Positions 33,358 to 41,856 of a stretch of 64,000 bases of DNA are shown here, one piece after another. The notes below the pieces were generated by a model that made no database searches, had not been told where the DNA came from, and was given only the letters and a program-made list of their open reading frames with translations. How positions within the stretch are numbered: the first letter of the stretch is position 1; each line of letters starts with the position of its first letter. The DNA comes from Streptomyces lydicus. GTDB taxonomy: Bacteria > Actinomycetota > Actinomycetes > Streptomycetales > Streptomycetaceae. The translations under genes and the position numbers were made by a program. The stretch is taken from assembly GCF_000717345.1 (NCBI RefSeq), contig NZ_JNZA01000021.1, positions 1-64,000 on the forward strand, written 5' to 3'.

Positions 33358-35121
33358 GTGGCCCGGCGCCCTCTGCCCCGCATCCTGACCGACAGCGCAC
33401 CGCTGGCCCGGATGGCCAACTTCGCGTCGCTGGCGCGCAGTCGCGAGTTCGCGCGCACCGCCGCCGACAGCGCCTCCGACGTGTTCCACCCCCTGATCAC
33501 CATCGGCCGGGGCCTGCGCCGGATGGCGGTGGCGGCCCGGGGGCGGTGGGACGCCACGCCCAAGGAGAGCCGCGGTCCGCTGCTGTTCTTCATCGGCGCC
33601 TGCGTGCTGGTGGTGGCCCTGGTGCCGTACGGGCCGCTGCTCGCCCTGATCGCCGCGATGGCGGCAGGGGCCTGGGCGGGCCGGGAGCGCACCCCGGTGG
33701 TCACCGGTCCCAGCGAGGCGGAGACGGAGCGGCTGCGGGCGCTGTACGAGGCGCTGGTGCCGTACCTCTCCGCCGAGGGCGACCCCGCCCCGCTGTACGC
33801 GCACGGCGGCGACTGGGAACGGGTCTTCGGCGAGTACGCCTTCGACGACAGCGGGCGGCTGGAGCGGCTGCAGCTCAAGTACCCGGCGTACTTCACCGAC
33901 GGTGAGGACCGGTCCCGGGGCCGCATCGAGCAGGTCCTCTACGCGAAGGCCGGCCGCGGTCGCGAGTACCACTTCGCCTGGGACGAGCTGGCCAATCAGC
34001 TGACCGTGACGGTCCTGGCGGCGCTGCCCGCCGATATCGCCGCCCAGCGCTTCGTCACCTCGCCGGGCGAGACGGTGCTCGGCTTCACCGACCCGGATTC
34101 CGTCCAGCGGACGCTGCCGGTCGACGGCGAGGACGGCACCCGGGACGCGCCGCCGGTGGTCTGGCGTACCGGCCCCCGCTCCACCGAGCCGCATCTGCTC
34201 GCCCTGGGGCAGTCGGGCAGCGGCACCACGACGCTGCTGCGCTCGATCGCGTTGCAGGCGCTGGTCCACGGCGATGTGCTGGTCGTCGACGGCACCGGCA
34301 CCGGCGAGTTCGGGTGTCTGGCCGGGCGCCGCGGTGTGCGGGGGGTGGAGAGCGGGCTGGCGGGGGCGCTGGCGGCGCTGGAGTGGGCCTCGCAGGAGAC
34401 CGAGCGGCGACTGGTCGTGGCGAACCGGGCCCGGCAGTCCGGCCGGCCGGCGCCGGACGACACCCGGCGGCCGCTGTGGATCGTCGTGGACCGCCCTACC
34501 GCGCTGTCCCACCTCGCGGCGGCGGAGGGCCGGGACGATCCGCAGCGGTGGCTCCAGGTGCCGCTGCGGCACGGCCGGGCGGCCCAGGTGACGGTGGTCG
34601 TGGCCGATCAGTTCGAGAGCGCCGACCTGCTGAGCGATCCGGTGCGGGCGCACACCAAGGCGCGGGTGGTGCTCGGCACCGCCACGGCGGAGGAGGTACG
34701 GGCGGTGCTCGGGGCGCCGCCGCACACCACGCCGACCGCGAGCGTGCCGCCGGGGCGGGGCTATGCGCGGCTGGGCAGCGGGCCCGTCCTGCGGGTCCAG
34801 GTGCCGGCCACGCCCGACCCTTTCGACGACGCGACGAGCGAGGGGCACCGGGAAGCCGTCCTGGCGCTGCTGCCGGAGCGCACGGTCCCGGACGACACCG
34901 AGTCCCTCGCCACCGTGGAGGACGGCTCCGCGCCCTCCCACCCGGCCCGGGCGGACGGGGCGGACGGGGTGGACGGCACGGACGGGGTCGACGAGGTGGG
35001 CGAGGCGGAGCCGTCAGCGGCCGAGCCGGTGGGAGCGGCCGCCCGGGTGTCCATCGTCAAGGGCGGCGAGTCCCGTACGGTCACGGGCGGTTCGCGAGAG
35101 GCCCTGCGCGCGGAACGGTGA
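33358..35121 (+). CDS. FtsK/SpoIIIE-like ATPase with altered Walker A
   Basis: A 587-aa protein. Residues 1-65 are cytoplasmic and basic. Two membrane spans follow (about 73-107), then a soluble part with a P-loop-like ATPase domain from about 265. The P-loop reads GQSGSGTTT (284-292), with Thr at the position of the essential Lys. A Walker-B-like RPLWIVVDRP has Asp but no following Glu. The C-terminal 90 residues are acidic and low-complexity. Fold and layout resemble FtsK/EccC-type translocases, but ATP hydrolysis is doubtful. GTG start with AGGAGA. It follows the small membrane protein by 154 bases. Confidence 0.7.
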   Translation: MARRPLPRILTDSAPLARMANFASLARSREFARTAADSASDVFHPLITIGRGLRRMAVAARGRWDATPKESRGPLLFFIGACVLVVALVPYGPLLALIAAMAAGAWAGRERTPVVTGPSEAETERLRALYEALVPYLSAEGDPAPLYAHGGDWERVFGEYAFDDSGRLERLQLKYPAYFTDGEDRSRGRIEQVLYAKAGRGREYHFAWDELANQLTVTVLAALPADIAAQRFVTSPGETVLGFTDPDSVQRTLPVDGEDGTRDAPPVVWRTGPRSTEPHLLALGQSGSGTTTLLRSIALQALVHGDVLVVDGTGTGEFGCLAGRRGVRGVESGLAGALAALEWASQETERRLVVANRARQSGRPAPDDTRRPLWIVVDRPTALSHLAAAEGRDDPQRWLQVPLRHGRAAQVTVVVADQFESADLLSDPVRAHTKARVVLGTATAEEVRAVLGAPPHTTPTASVPPGRGYARLGSGPVLRVQVPATPDPFDDATSEGHREAVLALLPERTVPDDTESLATVEDGSAPSHPARADGADGVDGTDGVDEVGEAEPSAAEPVGAAARVSIVKGGESRTVTGGSREALRAER

Positions 35122-35168
35122 CGGGCGGGGCGGCCGGCCCCCTGACGTCCCGCCCCGCCACGTGCCCC

Positions 35169-36677
35169 TCAGGCGACGAAGCTGTGCCGCGGCTCGGCGG
35201 CCTCCACCGGCGCACCCGTCGCGACCAGCCGCGCGGCGCCGGCCAGCCGGACGGCGGCCTCGTCGGCGACCGCCCCGCTGACCGTGAACGGCAGCCGTAC
35301 GAAGCCCTCGAAGGCACCGTCGACGCCGAACCGGGGGCCGGAGGGCACCCGCACCCCCAGCCGCTCGCCCGCCTCGGCGATCCGGGAGCCGGAGAGGCCG
35401 CCCGTACGCACCCAGAGCGTGAGCCCGCCGCGCGGCACGCTGTACTCCCAGTCGGGGAGGTGCCGTTGGAGGGCTTCGACGATCGCATCGCGGTTCTCGC
35501 GGGCCTGGTCGCGGCGGATACCGACGGCCTGCTCCCAGCCGCCGCTCTCCAGCAGCGAGGCGATGGCGAGCTGTTCGAGGACCGGTGAGCCCAGGTCGGA
35601 GTAGGCGCGGGCGGCGACCAGGCTGCGGATGATGTCGGGCGCGGCGCGCACCCAGCCGATCCGCATCCCGGCCCAGAACGCCTTGCTGGCCGAGCCGACG
35701 GTGATCACCGCGCTGCCGGCGGGGTCGAACGCGCAGACCGGACGGGGCGGTTCGGTGTCCTCGTCGAGCTGGAGCTCGGTCATGGTCTCGTCGACGACGA
35801 GCAGGGTGCCGGCCGACCGCGCGGCGTCGACGAGCCGGCGGCGCTGGTCCTCGGTGGCAAGCGTGCCGGTGGGGTTGTGGAAGTCGGCGACGACGTACGC
35901 CATGCGCGGCGCGGCATCGCGCATCACCTGGCGCCAGGCGGGGATGTCCCAGCCGGCCAGCCGCTCCCCGAGGGCGACCGGGACCAGCCGGGCGCCGGCG
36001 TCCCGCATCAGCTGGAGAATGTTGGCGTACGAGGGCGAGTCGACGGCCACCCGCTCGCCGGGGCTCGTACAGAGGCGGCAGATCGCGGCGACGGCACCCA
36101 TCGCGCCGGTGGTCACCATGATCTGTTCGGGCATGGTGGGGATGCCGCGGGCGGTGTAGCGGTCGGCGAGGGCCTGGCGCAGCACGGGCAGGCCGGCCGG
36201 GTAGTCGCCGTGGGTGTGGGCGTAGAGCGGGAGGTCGGCCATGGCGCCCTGGACGGCGCGGGTGAGCCAGGGTTCGGGTGCCGGGAGGGCGGCGCAGCCG
36301 AGGTCGATCATGGAACCGGCGGCCTCCGGGGGCAGCGGTTCCAGGCCGCGGGTGGGCAGCGGGTTGCCGGCCGGGACGGCGGTCCAGCTGCCGGAGCCGC
36401 GCCGGGACTCCAGGAAGCCCTCGGCGCGCAGCGCTTCGTAGGCGGCGGCGACGGTGGTGCGGCTGACGCCGAAGGCGGCGGCCAGCTCCCGTTCGGCGGG
36501 CAGCCGGGCGGCGACCGGTATCCGGCCTTCCAGCACGAGCAGGCGGACGCCGTCGGCGAGGCTGCGGTAGGCGGGCAACCGGCGTCCGCCGACGGCGAGT
36601 TGGGCATCGCGCGGGTCCTGCGACCGGAGCAGCCGGGCCAGCTGGGGCGCCCCCACCGCTGAAGTCCACTGAGCCAT
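35169..36677 (-). CDS. MocR-type regulator (GntR wHTH plus aminotransferase domain)
   Basis: A 502-aa fusion of a GntR winged helix (about 40-100: GRIPVAARLPAERELAAAFG, VSRTTVAAAYEALRAEGFL) and a fold-type-I aminotransferase domain. The PLP lysine is Lys332 in GSASKAFWAG, and FHNPTGTLATEDQRRRL contributes the cofactor-site Asn. MocR proteins bind PLP and sense amino compounds or vitamin B6. It is divergent from a YczE-like membrane protein, a pairing known from several bacteria, and probably controls it and itself. Confidence 0.85.
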   Translation of the reverse strand: MAQWTSAVGAPQLARLLRSQDPRDAQLAVGGRRLPAYRSLADGVRLLVLEGRIPVAARLPAERELAAAFGVSRTTVAAAYEALRAEGFLESRRGSGSWTAVPAGNPLPTRGLEPLPPEAAGSMIDLGCAALPAPEPWLTRAVQGAMADLPLYAHTHGDYPAGLPVLRQALADRYTARGIPTMPEQIMVTTGAMGAVAAICRLCTSPGERVAVDSPSYANILQLMRDAGARLVPVALGERLAGWDIPAWRQVMRDAAPRMAYVVADFHNPTGTLATEDQRRRLVDAARSAGTLLVVDETMTELQLDEDTEPPRPVCAFDPAGSAVITVGSASKAFWAGMRIGWVRAAPDIIRSLVAARAYSDLGSPVLEQLAIASLLESGGWEQAVGIRRDQARENRDAIVEALQRHLPDWEYSVPRGGLTLWVRTGGLSGSRIAEAGERLGVRVPSGPRFGVDGAFEGFVRLPFTVSGAVADEAAVRLAGAARLVATGAPVEAAEPRHSFVA

Positions 36678-36778
36678 GAAGATCAGTCCACCTTCCCGGA
36701 ATTGGCTCTACTTCCCGAGCCCCGACACGCCACATGGTGTCACGCGTCGGTCCAATCCTGCCAGGAGGGGGAATTTTT
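36678..36778. promoter_or_regulatory. MocR-YczE intergenic control region
   Basis: The 101-base divergent region and its edge hold three copies of GTCCA on the plus strand (36664-36668, 36686-36690, 36750-36754), in line with the directly repeated sites of MocR regulators. The strong RBS AGGAGGGGG (36763-36771) serves the YczE-like gene. Confidence 0.35.
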
Positions 36779-37462
36779 GTGTCCATAACGAAAGAGGCCG
36801 GTCCGCGGAGGGGCCTGCTGGCGCGCCGGCTGGTCCAGCTGTACACGGGGCTGACCCTGTACGGCGTGAGCATGGGCCTGATGGTCCGCGCCGGCCTGGG
36901 CCTGGAGCCCTGGAGCGTACTCAACCAGGGCATATCCCGTCACACGGGACTGTCGATCGGCACCGTCACCATCGTGTCCGGCGCGCTGATCCTGCTGCTG
37001 TGGATCCCGCTGCGCCAGCGCCCCGGCCTGGGGACGGTCTCGAACGTGGTGCTGCTCGGCCTCGTGATGGACCTGACCATCACCCTGGTGCCCGAGCTGC
37101 ACGCGCTCGGCGCCCGCATCCCGCTGCTGGCGTTCGCCGTCCTCCTCAACGGCGCCGCGACCGGCCTGTACATCTCCGCCCGCTTCGGCCCCGGGCCGCG
37201 CGACGGGCTGATGACCGGACTGCACCTGCGTACCGGCCGCCCGGTGCGGCTGGTGCGCACCTGCATCGAGGTCACGGTGCTCGCGGTCGGCTTCCTGCTC
37301 GGCGGCTCGATCGGGGCCGGCACGGTGGTCTACGCCCTGGCCATCGGACCGCTGGCACAGCTCTTCCTGCGGCTCTTCGCGATCAAGGGATTGCCCGAGC
37401 AGCCGTCGCGGGTGGTGGCCCGCCACGTCACTTCACCCGAGCGCGCCATACTGCCGGAGTGA
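36779..37462 (+). CDS. YczE/YitT-like membrane protein
   Basis: A 227-aa integral membrane protein with about five to six spans, recognised by RRLVQLYTGLTLYGVSMGLM and the GLEPWSVLNQGISRHTGLSI block of the YczE family. Family members are thought to be transporters, without a proven substrate. I start at the GTG at 36779 with the strong RBS eight bases before it, rather than the ATG at 36734. The stop overlaps the next gene's GTG (GTGA), so the GDPD is co-translated. Confidence 0.75.
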   Translation: MSITKEAGPRRGLLARRLVQLYTGLTLYGVSMGLMVRAGLGLEPWSVLNQGISRHTGLSIGTVTIVSGALILLLWIPLRQRPGLGTVSNVVLLGLVMDLTITLVPELHALGARIPLLAFAVLLNGAATGLYISARFGPGPRDGLMTGLHLRTGRPVRLVRTCIEVTVLAVGFLLGGSIGAGTVVYALAIGPLAQLFLRLFAIKGLPEQPSRVVARHVTSPERAILPE

Positions 37463-38268
37463 CCCCCGCGATACGCCTCCGCCATGCCTACCTCGACCAC
37501 CCCGCGCCGCTCCCCTTCGCCCACCGCGGCGGGGCCGCGGAGGGCCTGGAGAACACCGCCGCCGCCTTCCGCCGCGCGGTCGGCCTCGGCTACCGCTATC
37601 TGGAGACCGATGTGCACGCCACGTCGGACGGCCGGCTCGTCGCCTTCCACGACGCGACGCTCGACCGCGTCACCGACGCCCGGGGCGCGATCGGGCACCT
37701 CCCCTGGCGCGCGGTGCGCCGGGCCCGGGTCGGCGGCCGGGAGCCGCTGCCGCTGTTCGAGGACCTGATGGAGGAGTTCCCAGAGGCCCGCTGGAACGTC
37801 GACCTCAAGGCGGACGCCGCACTCGGCCCGCTGCTCGACCTGCTGCGCCGCACCGGCGCCTGGGACCGGGTGTGCGTGGGCTCCTTCTCGGAGGCCCGGG
37901 TGGCGCGGGCGCAGCGGCTGGCCGGCGGCCGGATGGCCAGCTCGCTCGGCACCCGCGGCGTCGCCGGCCTGCGGCTGCGCTCGTACGGCCGCGGAGTGCT
38001 GCCGCTGGACCGGCTGCTGGGTGCGGCGGTACGGCGCAGCGCGGTGTGCGTCCAGGTCCCCGAGGCGCAGTCCGGGATACCGGTCGTCGATCCGCTGTTC
38101 CTGCGCGCCGCGCACGCGCTGGGCATGCAGGTCCACGTCTGGACGGTCAACGACCAGGATCGGATGAACGCGCTGTTGGACCTCGGTGTGGATGGCATCA
38201 TGACCGACCACATAGAGACGCTGCGCACGGTGCTGACCGAGCGGGGGTGCTGGGTCCCGGGCGCATGA
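37459..38268 (+). CDS. Glycerophosphodiester phosphodiesterase (GDPD)
   Basis: A 269-aa TIM-barrel phosphodiesterase that releases glycerol-3-phosphate from deacylated phospholipids. The family signature is complete: FAHRGGAAEGLENTAAAF (catalytic His and metal-site Glu), then YLETDVHATSDGRLVAFHD. No signal peptide is present, so it is cytoplasmic. GTG start inside the stop of the YczE-like gene. MFS follows 62 bases later. Confidence 0.9.
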   Translation: MTPAIRLRHAYLDHPAPLPFAHRGGAAEGLENTAAAFRRAVGLGYRYLETDVHATSDGRLVAFHDATLDRVTDARGAIGHLPWRAVRRARVGGREPLPLFEDLMEEFPEARWNVDLKADAALGPLLDLLRRTGAWDRVCVGSFSEARVARAQRLAGGRMASSLGTRGVAGLRLRSYGRGVLPLDRLLGAAVRRSAVCVQVPEAQSGIPVVDPLFLRAAHALGMQVHVWTVNDQDRMNALLDLGVDGIMTDHIETLRTVLTERGCWVPGA

Positions 38269-38329
38269 CGTCCGGGGGCGCCCACCCCGTCGCGCGTCCG
38301 CCGCGGGGAACGGGCACGGGAAGACGGGG

Positions 38330-39703
38330 GTGGGCGTGCAGAGCACGGAGGCCGTGACCGGGGTCGTCGACGAGACGGCCGCCCGGCGCCGCGAGCAACG
38401 CGGCTGGTACTGGTACGACTGGGCGAACAGCGTCTACTCGACGAGCGTGCTGACGGTGTTCCTCGGGCCGTATCTGACGTCCGTGGCGAAGGCCGCCGCG
38501 GACGCGGACGGCTTTGTGCACCCCCTGGGCATCCCGGTGCGGGCCGGTTCCTTCTACGCCTACGCGGTGTCGGCCTCGCTGGTGCTGTCCGTCCTGGCGA
38601 TGCCGCTCGCCGGGGCGCTGGCCGACCGGACCGGCCGCAAGAAGCCGCTGATGGGCGGCTGCGCGTATCTGGGCGCGGGGGCGACGACGGGGATGTTCTT
38701 CCTGTCCGGCGAGCGCTACCTGCTGGGCGGGGCGCTGCTGATCGTCGCGAATGCCTCGTTCGTGGTGTCGATGATGCTCTACAACTCGTTCCTGCCGCAG
38801 ATCGCCGAGCCGGACGAGCGCGACGCGGTCTCCTCCCGCGGCTGGGCCTTCGGCTACGCGGCCGGGGCGCTGGTGCTCGTCGCCGACCTGGCGCTCTACG
38901 GCGCGCACGACTCGTTCGGCGTCTCCGAGGGCACGGCGGTGCGCATCTGCCTGGCGTCGGCGGGACTGTGGTGGGGCGCGTTCTCGCTGATCCCGCTGCG
39001 GCGGCTGCGTGACCGCCGCACCGCCGCGGCGGCGCCCACGGAGGCGGGCGGTACCGCGCCGGCCCAGGGGTGGCGGCAGCTGCGGGAGACCCTGCGCGAC
39101 ATGCGCCGGCACCCGCTCACCCTTTCCTTCCTCCTCGCCTACCTCCTCTACAACGACGGCGTGCAAACGGTGATCACCCAGGCGTCCGTCTACGGCTCGG
39201 AGGAGCTGCGGCTGGACCAGAGCACGCTGATCGTGGCGATCCTGCTGGTCCAGGTACTGGCCGCGGCGGGCGCCCTGCTGATGGGGCGGCTCGCGCGGCG
39301 GTACGGCGCGCAGCGGACGATCCTGGGGTCGCTGGTGGCCTGGACGCTGACGCTGGCGGCCGGCTACTTCCTGCCCGCGAAGGCGCCCGTGTGGTTCTTC
39401 GCCCTGGCCGTCGGCATCGGCCTGGTGCTGGGCGGCAGTCAGGCGCTGTCGCGCTCGCTGTTCTCGCATCTGGTGCCGCGCGGCAAGGAGGCGGAGTACT
39501 TCTCCGCGTACGAGATGAGCGACCGGGGCGTGAGCTGGCTGGGGCCGCTGGTGTTCGGGGTGGCCTACCAGCTGACCGGGAGCTACCGGGACGCGATCGT
39601 GTCCCTCGTGGCATTCTTTGTGGTCGGTTTTGTCCTGCTGGCGAGGGTCCCTGTGAGCCGGGCGATCGCCGCGGCCGGAAATCCTGTGCCTGACCGGATT
39701 TAG
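38330..39703 (+). CDS. MFS transporter, UMF1/Atg22 family
   Basis: A 457-aa, 12-span MFS protein. WYWYDWANSVYSTSVLTVFL near the start is the signature of the UMF1/Atg22-like group, whose fungal relatives export amino acids from vacuoles. ALADRTGRKKPLMGG is the MFS loop 2-3 motif. The start is a GTG at 38330 or the in-frame GTG at 38336, both after a G-rich RBS. It is likely the third gene of the YczE-GDPD-MFS run. Confidence 0.75.
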   Translation: MGVQSTEAVTGVVDETAARRREQRGWYWYDWANSVYSTSVLTVFLGPYLTSVAKAAADADGFVHPLGIPVRAGSFYAYAVSASLVLSVLAMPLAGALADRTGRKKPLMGGCAYLGAGATTGMFFLSGERYLLGGALLIVANASFVVSMMLYNSFLPQIAEPDERDAVSSRGWAFGYAAGALVLVADLALYGAHDSFGVSEGTAVRICLASAGLWWGAFSLIPLRRLRDRRTAAAAPTEAGGTAPAQGWRQLRETLRDMRRHPLTLSFLLAYLLYNDGVQTVITQASVYGSEELRLDQSTLIVAILLVQVLAAAGALLMGRLARRYGAQRTILGSLVAWTLTLAAGYFLPAKAPVWFFALAVGIGLVLGGSQALSRSLFSHLVPRGKEAEYFSAYEMSDRGVSWLGPLVFGVAYQLTGSYRDAIVSLVAFFVVGFVLLARVPVSRAIAAAGNPVPDRI

Positions 39704-39789
39704 CCCCGGAGGGTGCGGGGCGGTAGTGTACGCCTTTGGCTCACCAGGCGGACCGTTACTGCGCGCTCAACGATGGAAGGCGCTGGGTG

Positions 39790-39807
39790 ACATCTGTTGC
39801 CAGATGT
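39790..39807. promoter_or_regulatory. Palindrome upstream of rbpA
   Basis: ACATCTG-TTGC-CAGATGT is a perfect inverted repeat inside a longer near-repeat (GTGACATCTG...CAGATGTGAC). It lies about 70 bases before the sigma-R-type promoter of rbpA. It may be an operator or part of a second promoter region. Confidence 0.4.
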
Positions 39808-39873
39808 GACAAACCGGGCGTCGGTGGGTACAACAAGGGGCGGCACGACGGGCGACGCACATGTCCCGATTAC

Positions 39874-39900
39874 GGGAATCTTCACCGCCGACCGGACGTT
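39874..39900 (+). promoter_or_regulatory. Sigma-R-type promoter of rbpA
   Basis: GGGAAT (39874-39879), an 18-base spacer and GTT (39898-39900) match the SigR consensus exactly. rbpA is an established member of the SigR regulon in S. coelicolor, which supports the call. Confidence 0.8.
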
Positions 39901-39961
39901 GACCGGATGACGACGACAGCGACACCTGTCCTGTGGGCGACAAGCCCGGGAGGCACGATTC

Positions 39962-40339
39962 ATGAGTGAGCGAGCTCTCCGCGGCACGCGACTCGTGGTG
40001 ACCAGCTACGAGACCGACCGCGGCATCGACCTGGCCCCGCGCCAGGCGGTGGAGTACGCATGCCAGAACGGACATCGATTCGAGATGCCGTTCTCGGTTG
40101 AGGCCGAGATTCCGCCGGAGTGGGAGTGCAAGGTTTGTGGTGCACCCTCGCTTCTGGTGGATGGCGATGGCCCTGAGGAAAAGAAGGGTAAGCCCGCGCG
40201 TACGCACTGGGACATGCTCATGGAGCGACGCACCCGCGAGGAGCTCGAGGAGGTGCTGGCCGAACGGCTGGCCGTCCTGCGCTCCGGCACCATGAACATT
40301 GCCGTGCATCCGCGCGACACCAACCGCAAGTCCGCCTGA
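39962..40339 (+). CDS. rbpA: RNA polymerase-binding protein RbpA
   Basis: A 125-aa actinobacterial transcription factor that binds the primary sigma factor and core RNA polymerase and stabilises open complexes. The zinc-binding core has Cys34, His38, Cys56 and Cys59 (ACQNGH and WECKVCGAPS). The basic linker and sigma-interaction C-terminus (THWDMLMERRTREELEEVLA) are present. Full length. GGGAGG precedes the ATG. Expressed at least from the sigma-R-type promoter about 60 bases upstream, and ended by a 19-bp terminator. Confidence 0.97.
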   Translation: MSERALRGTRLVVTSYETDRGIDLAPRQAVEYACQNGHRFEMPFSVEAEIPPEWECKVCGAPSLLVDGDGPEEKKGKPARTHWDMLMERRTREELEEVLAERLAVLRSGTMNIAVHPRDTNRKSA

Positions 40340-40360
40340 CGACGGACCTGCAGACAGCAG

Positions 40361-40403
40361 CAAGGGCCGGGGCCACTGCACTTCGCAGTGGCCCCGGCCC
40401 TTG
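40361..40403. terminator. Strong bidirectional terminator
   Basis: A perfect 19-bp stem (40361-40379 with 40385-40403) with a 5-base loop lies between convergent rbpA and fxsA. Confidence 0.92.
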
Positions 40404-40445
40404 TCGTGCGCGCAATTTCTCAGCCGGGGTCGGTCGGTCGGACGC

Positions 40446-41027
40446 TCAGCCGGTCAGCGGCGGATCCTGGCGCCGGGAGGCCGGCGGCTCGTCGCGGATC
40501 ACCTCGCCCGGCACGACCTTGCCGTCCGGCCGGTGCATCCGGGCCTGCTGGAAGGCGTCGCCGAACGACCCGGGCGCGTACGACGCCCGCCTGTTCAGCA
40601 GCTTCTCGGCGCGGCCCTGGATCAGCTTCCCGGTCGGCGGGAAAAGGCAGAGCAGCCCCAGCACGTCGGAGAGCAGGCCCGGCACCATCAGCAGCAGGCC
40701 GCCGGCGATCGGGAGCGTATTGCCGCTGCCGGAGCGGCCGTTGTGGGACGGGGCGGCCTCGGCCGGGTCCGCCGGCCCGCTCCGCTGAAGGCTCTCGGTG
40801 AGGTTCTTCCAGGCGCGGCGGCCGGCCCGCTTGACCACCCAGCCGCCGACGACCACCCCGGCGAGCAGCAGCAGGAAGACGGTCAGACCGTTGGTGTCCC
40901 CGGCGACCAGGGTCAGCAGCCAGATCTCCAGCACCACCCAGGCGACGACGCCCAGCGGCACGAACCGGCGGGCGCGCGAGCGCTGGGGCGGACGGGGACT
41001 CGGCGATGGCGTGCCTGTGAACGTCAT
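40446..41027 (-). CDS. FxsA-family membrane protein
   Basis: A 193-aa inner-membrane protein with about four hydrophobic segments (VVAWVVLEIWLLTLVAG; NGLTVFLLLLAGVVVGGWVV; LPIAGGLLLMVPGLLSDVLG). GLLLMVPGLLSDVLGLLCLF is the FxsA family core. E. coli FxsA counteracts exclusion of phage T7 by F-plasmid PifA; the normal role is unknown. Pro/Ser-rich N-terminus and polar C-terminus. Confidence 0.85.
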   Translation of the reverse strand: MTFTGTPSPSPRPPQRSRARRFVPLGVVAWVVLEIWLLTLVAGDTNGLTVFLLLLAGVVVGGWVVKRAGRRAWKNLTESLQRSGPADPAEAAPSHNGRSGSGNTLPIAGGLLLMVPGLLSDVLGLLCLFPPTGKLIQGRAEKLLNRRASYAPGSFGDAFQQARMHRPDGKVVPGEVIRDEPPASRRQDPPLTG

Positions 41028-41100
41028 GCCTCAAGTGTGCCTGGACGGTCCGCGGCGCCTGCCGGGGACCACGGGACGCGGTGCACCCGGGGCTCCGGGC

Positions 41101-41856
41101 TCAGCGGCCGCGGAACTTCTCCACCCGGGAGCCGACGCCCCAGGCGGTGACCCGCCACAGCGCCTCGACCACGATGTCCCGGCTCATCTTGCTGTCGCCG
41201 TGCTCCCGCTCGACGAAGGTGATCGGGACCTCGACGACGTGATAGCCGGCCTGGACGGCGCGGCGGGCGAGGTCGACCTGGAAGCAGTAGCCCTGCGAGG
41301 ACACCTCGTCCAGGCCCAGGCCCTCCAGGGTCTCGGCGCGGAAGGCGCGGAAGCCGCCGGTGATGTCGCGCAGCGGCAGGTCCAGCACCAGCCGGGAGTA
41401 GGTGCTGCCGCCGCGGGAGATGAACTGGCGGTACTTGGGCCAGTTCACGGTGCGGCCGCCGGGCACCCAGCGCGAGCCGAGGACCAGATCGGCGCCCTTG
41501 AGGGCGGTGAGCAGCCGCGGCAGCTCCTCGGGCTGGTGCGAGCCGTCGGCGTCCATCTCGACCAGGACGCCGTAGCCGTTGTCGATGCCCCAGCGGAAGC
41601 CCGCGAGGTAGGCGGCCCCCAGCCCTTCCTTGCCCTTGCGGTGCAGGACGTGGACGTGTTCGTCCTCGGCGGCCAGTTCGTCGGCGAGCTTGCCGGTGCC
41701 GTCAGGGCTGTTGTCGTCCGCGACGAGGACGTGCGCCTCCGGGACGGCGGACCGCACCCGCGAGACGACCGGCTTGATGTTCTCCGCCTCGTTGTACGTC
41801 GGGATGATCACCAACGTGGTGCCGAGCGGACCGTATTGCCGCTGACCGTCTGTCAC
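41101..41856 (-). CDS. Polyprenol-phosphate mannosyltransferase (Ppm1-like)
   Basis: A 251-aa GT2-family enzyme that moves mannose from GDP-mannose to polyprenyl phosphate, giving the donor for protein O-mannosylation and glycolipid assembly. Motifs: LVIIPTYNEAENI, VADDNSPDGTG and the metal-binding EMDADGSHQPEELPRLL. No membrane span follows, so it is the soluble type. The GTG at 41856 (AAGGGG upstream) overlaps the stop of the preceding lnt gene as GTGA. In mycobacteria these two activities are fused in one protein or encoded side by side. Confidence 0.88.
   Translation of the reverse strand: MTDGQRQYGPLGTTLVIIPTYNEAENIKPVVSRVRSAVPEAHVLVADDNSPDGTGKLADELAAEDEHVHVLHRKGKEGLGAAYLAGFRWGIDNGYGVLVEMDADGSHQPEELPRLLTALKGADLVLGSRWVPGGRTVNWPKYRQFISRGGSTYSRLVLDLPLRDITGGFRAFRAETLEGLGLDEVSSQGYCFQVDLARRAVQAGYHVVEVPITFVEREHGDSKMSRDIVVEALWRVTAWGVGSRVEKFRGR

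Noticed and set aside
39790..39807. CRP-type site upstream of rbpA
   Set aside because: The palindrome does not have the TGTGA-N6-TCACA arrangement, so I leave it as an unassigned operator.
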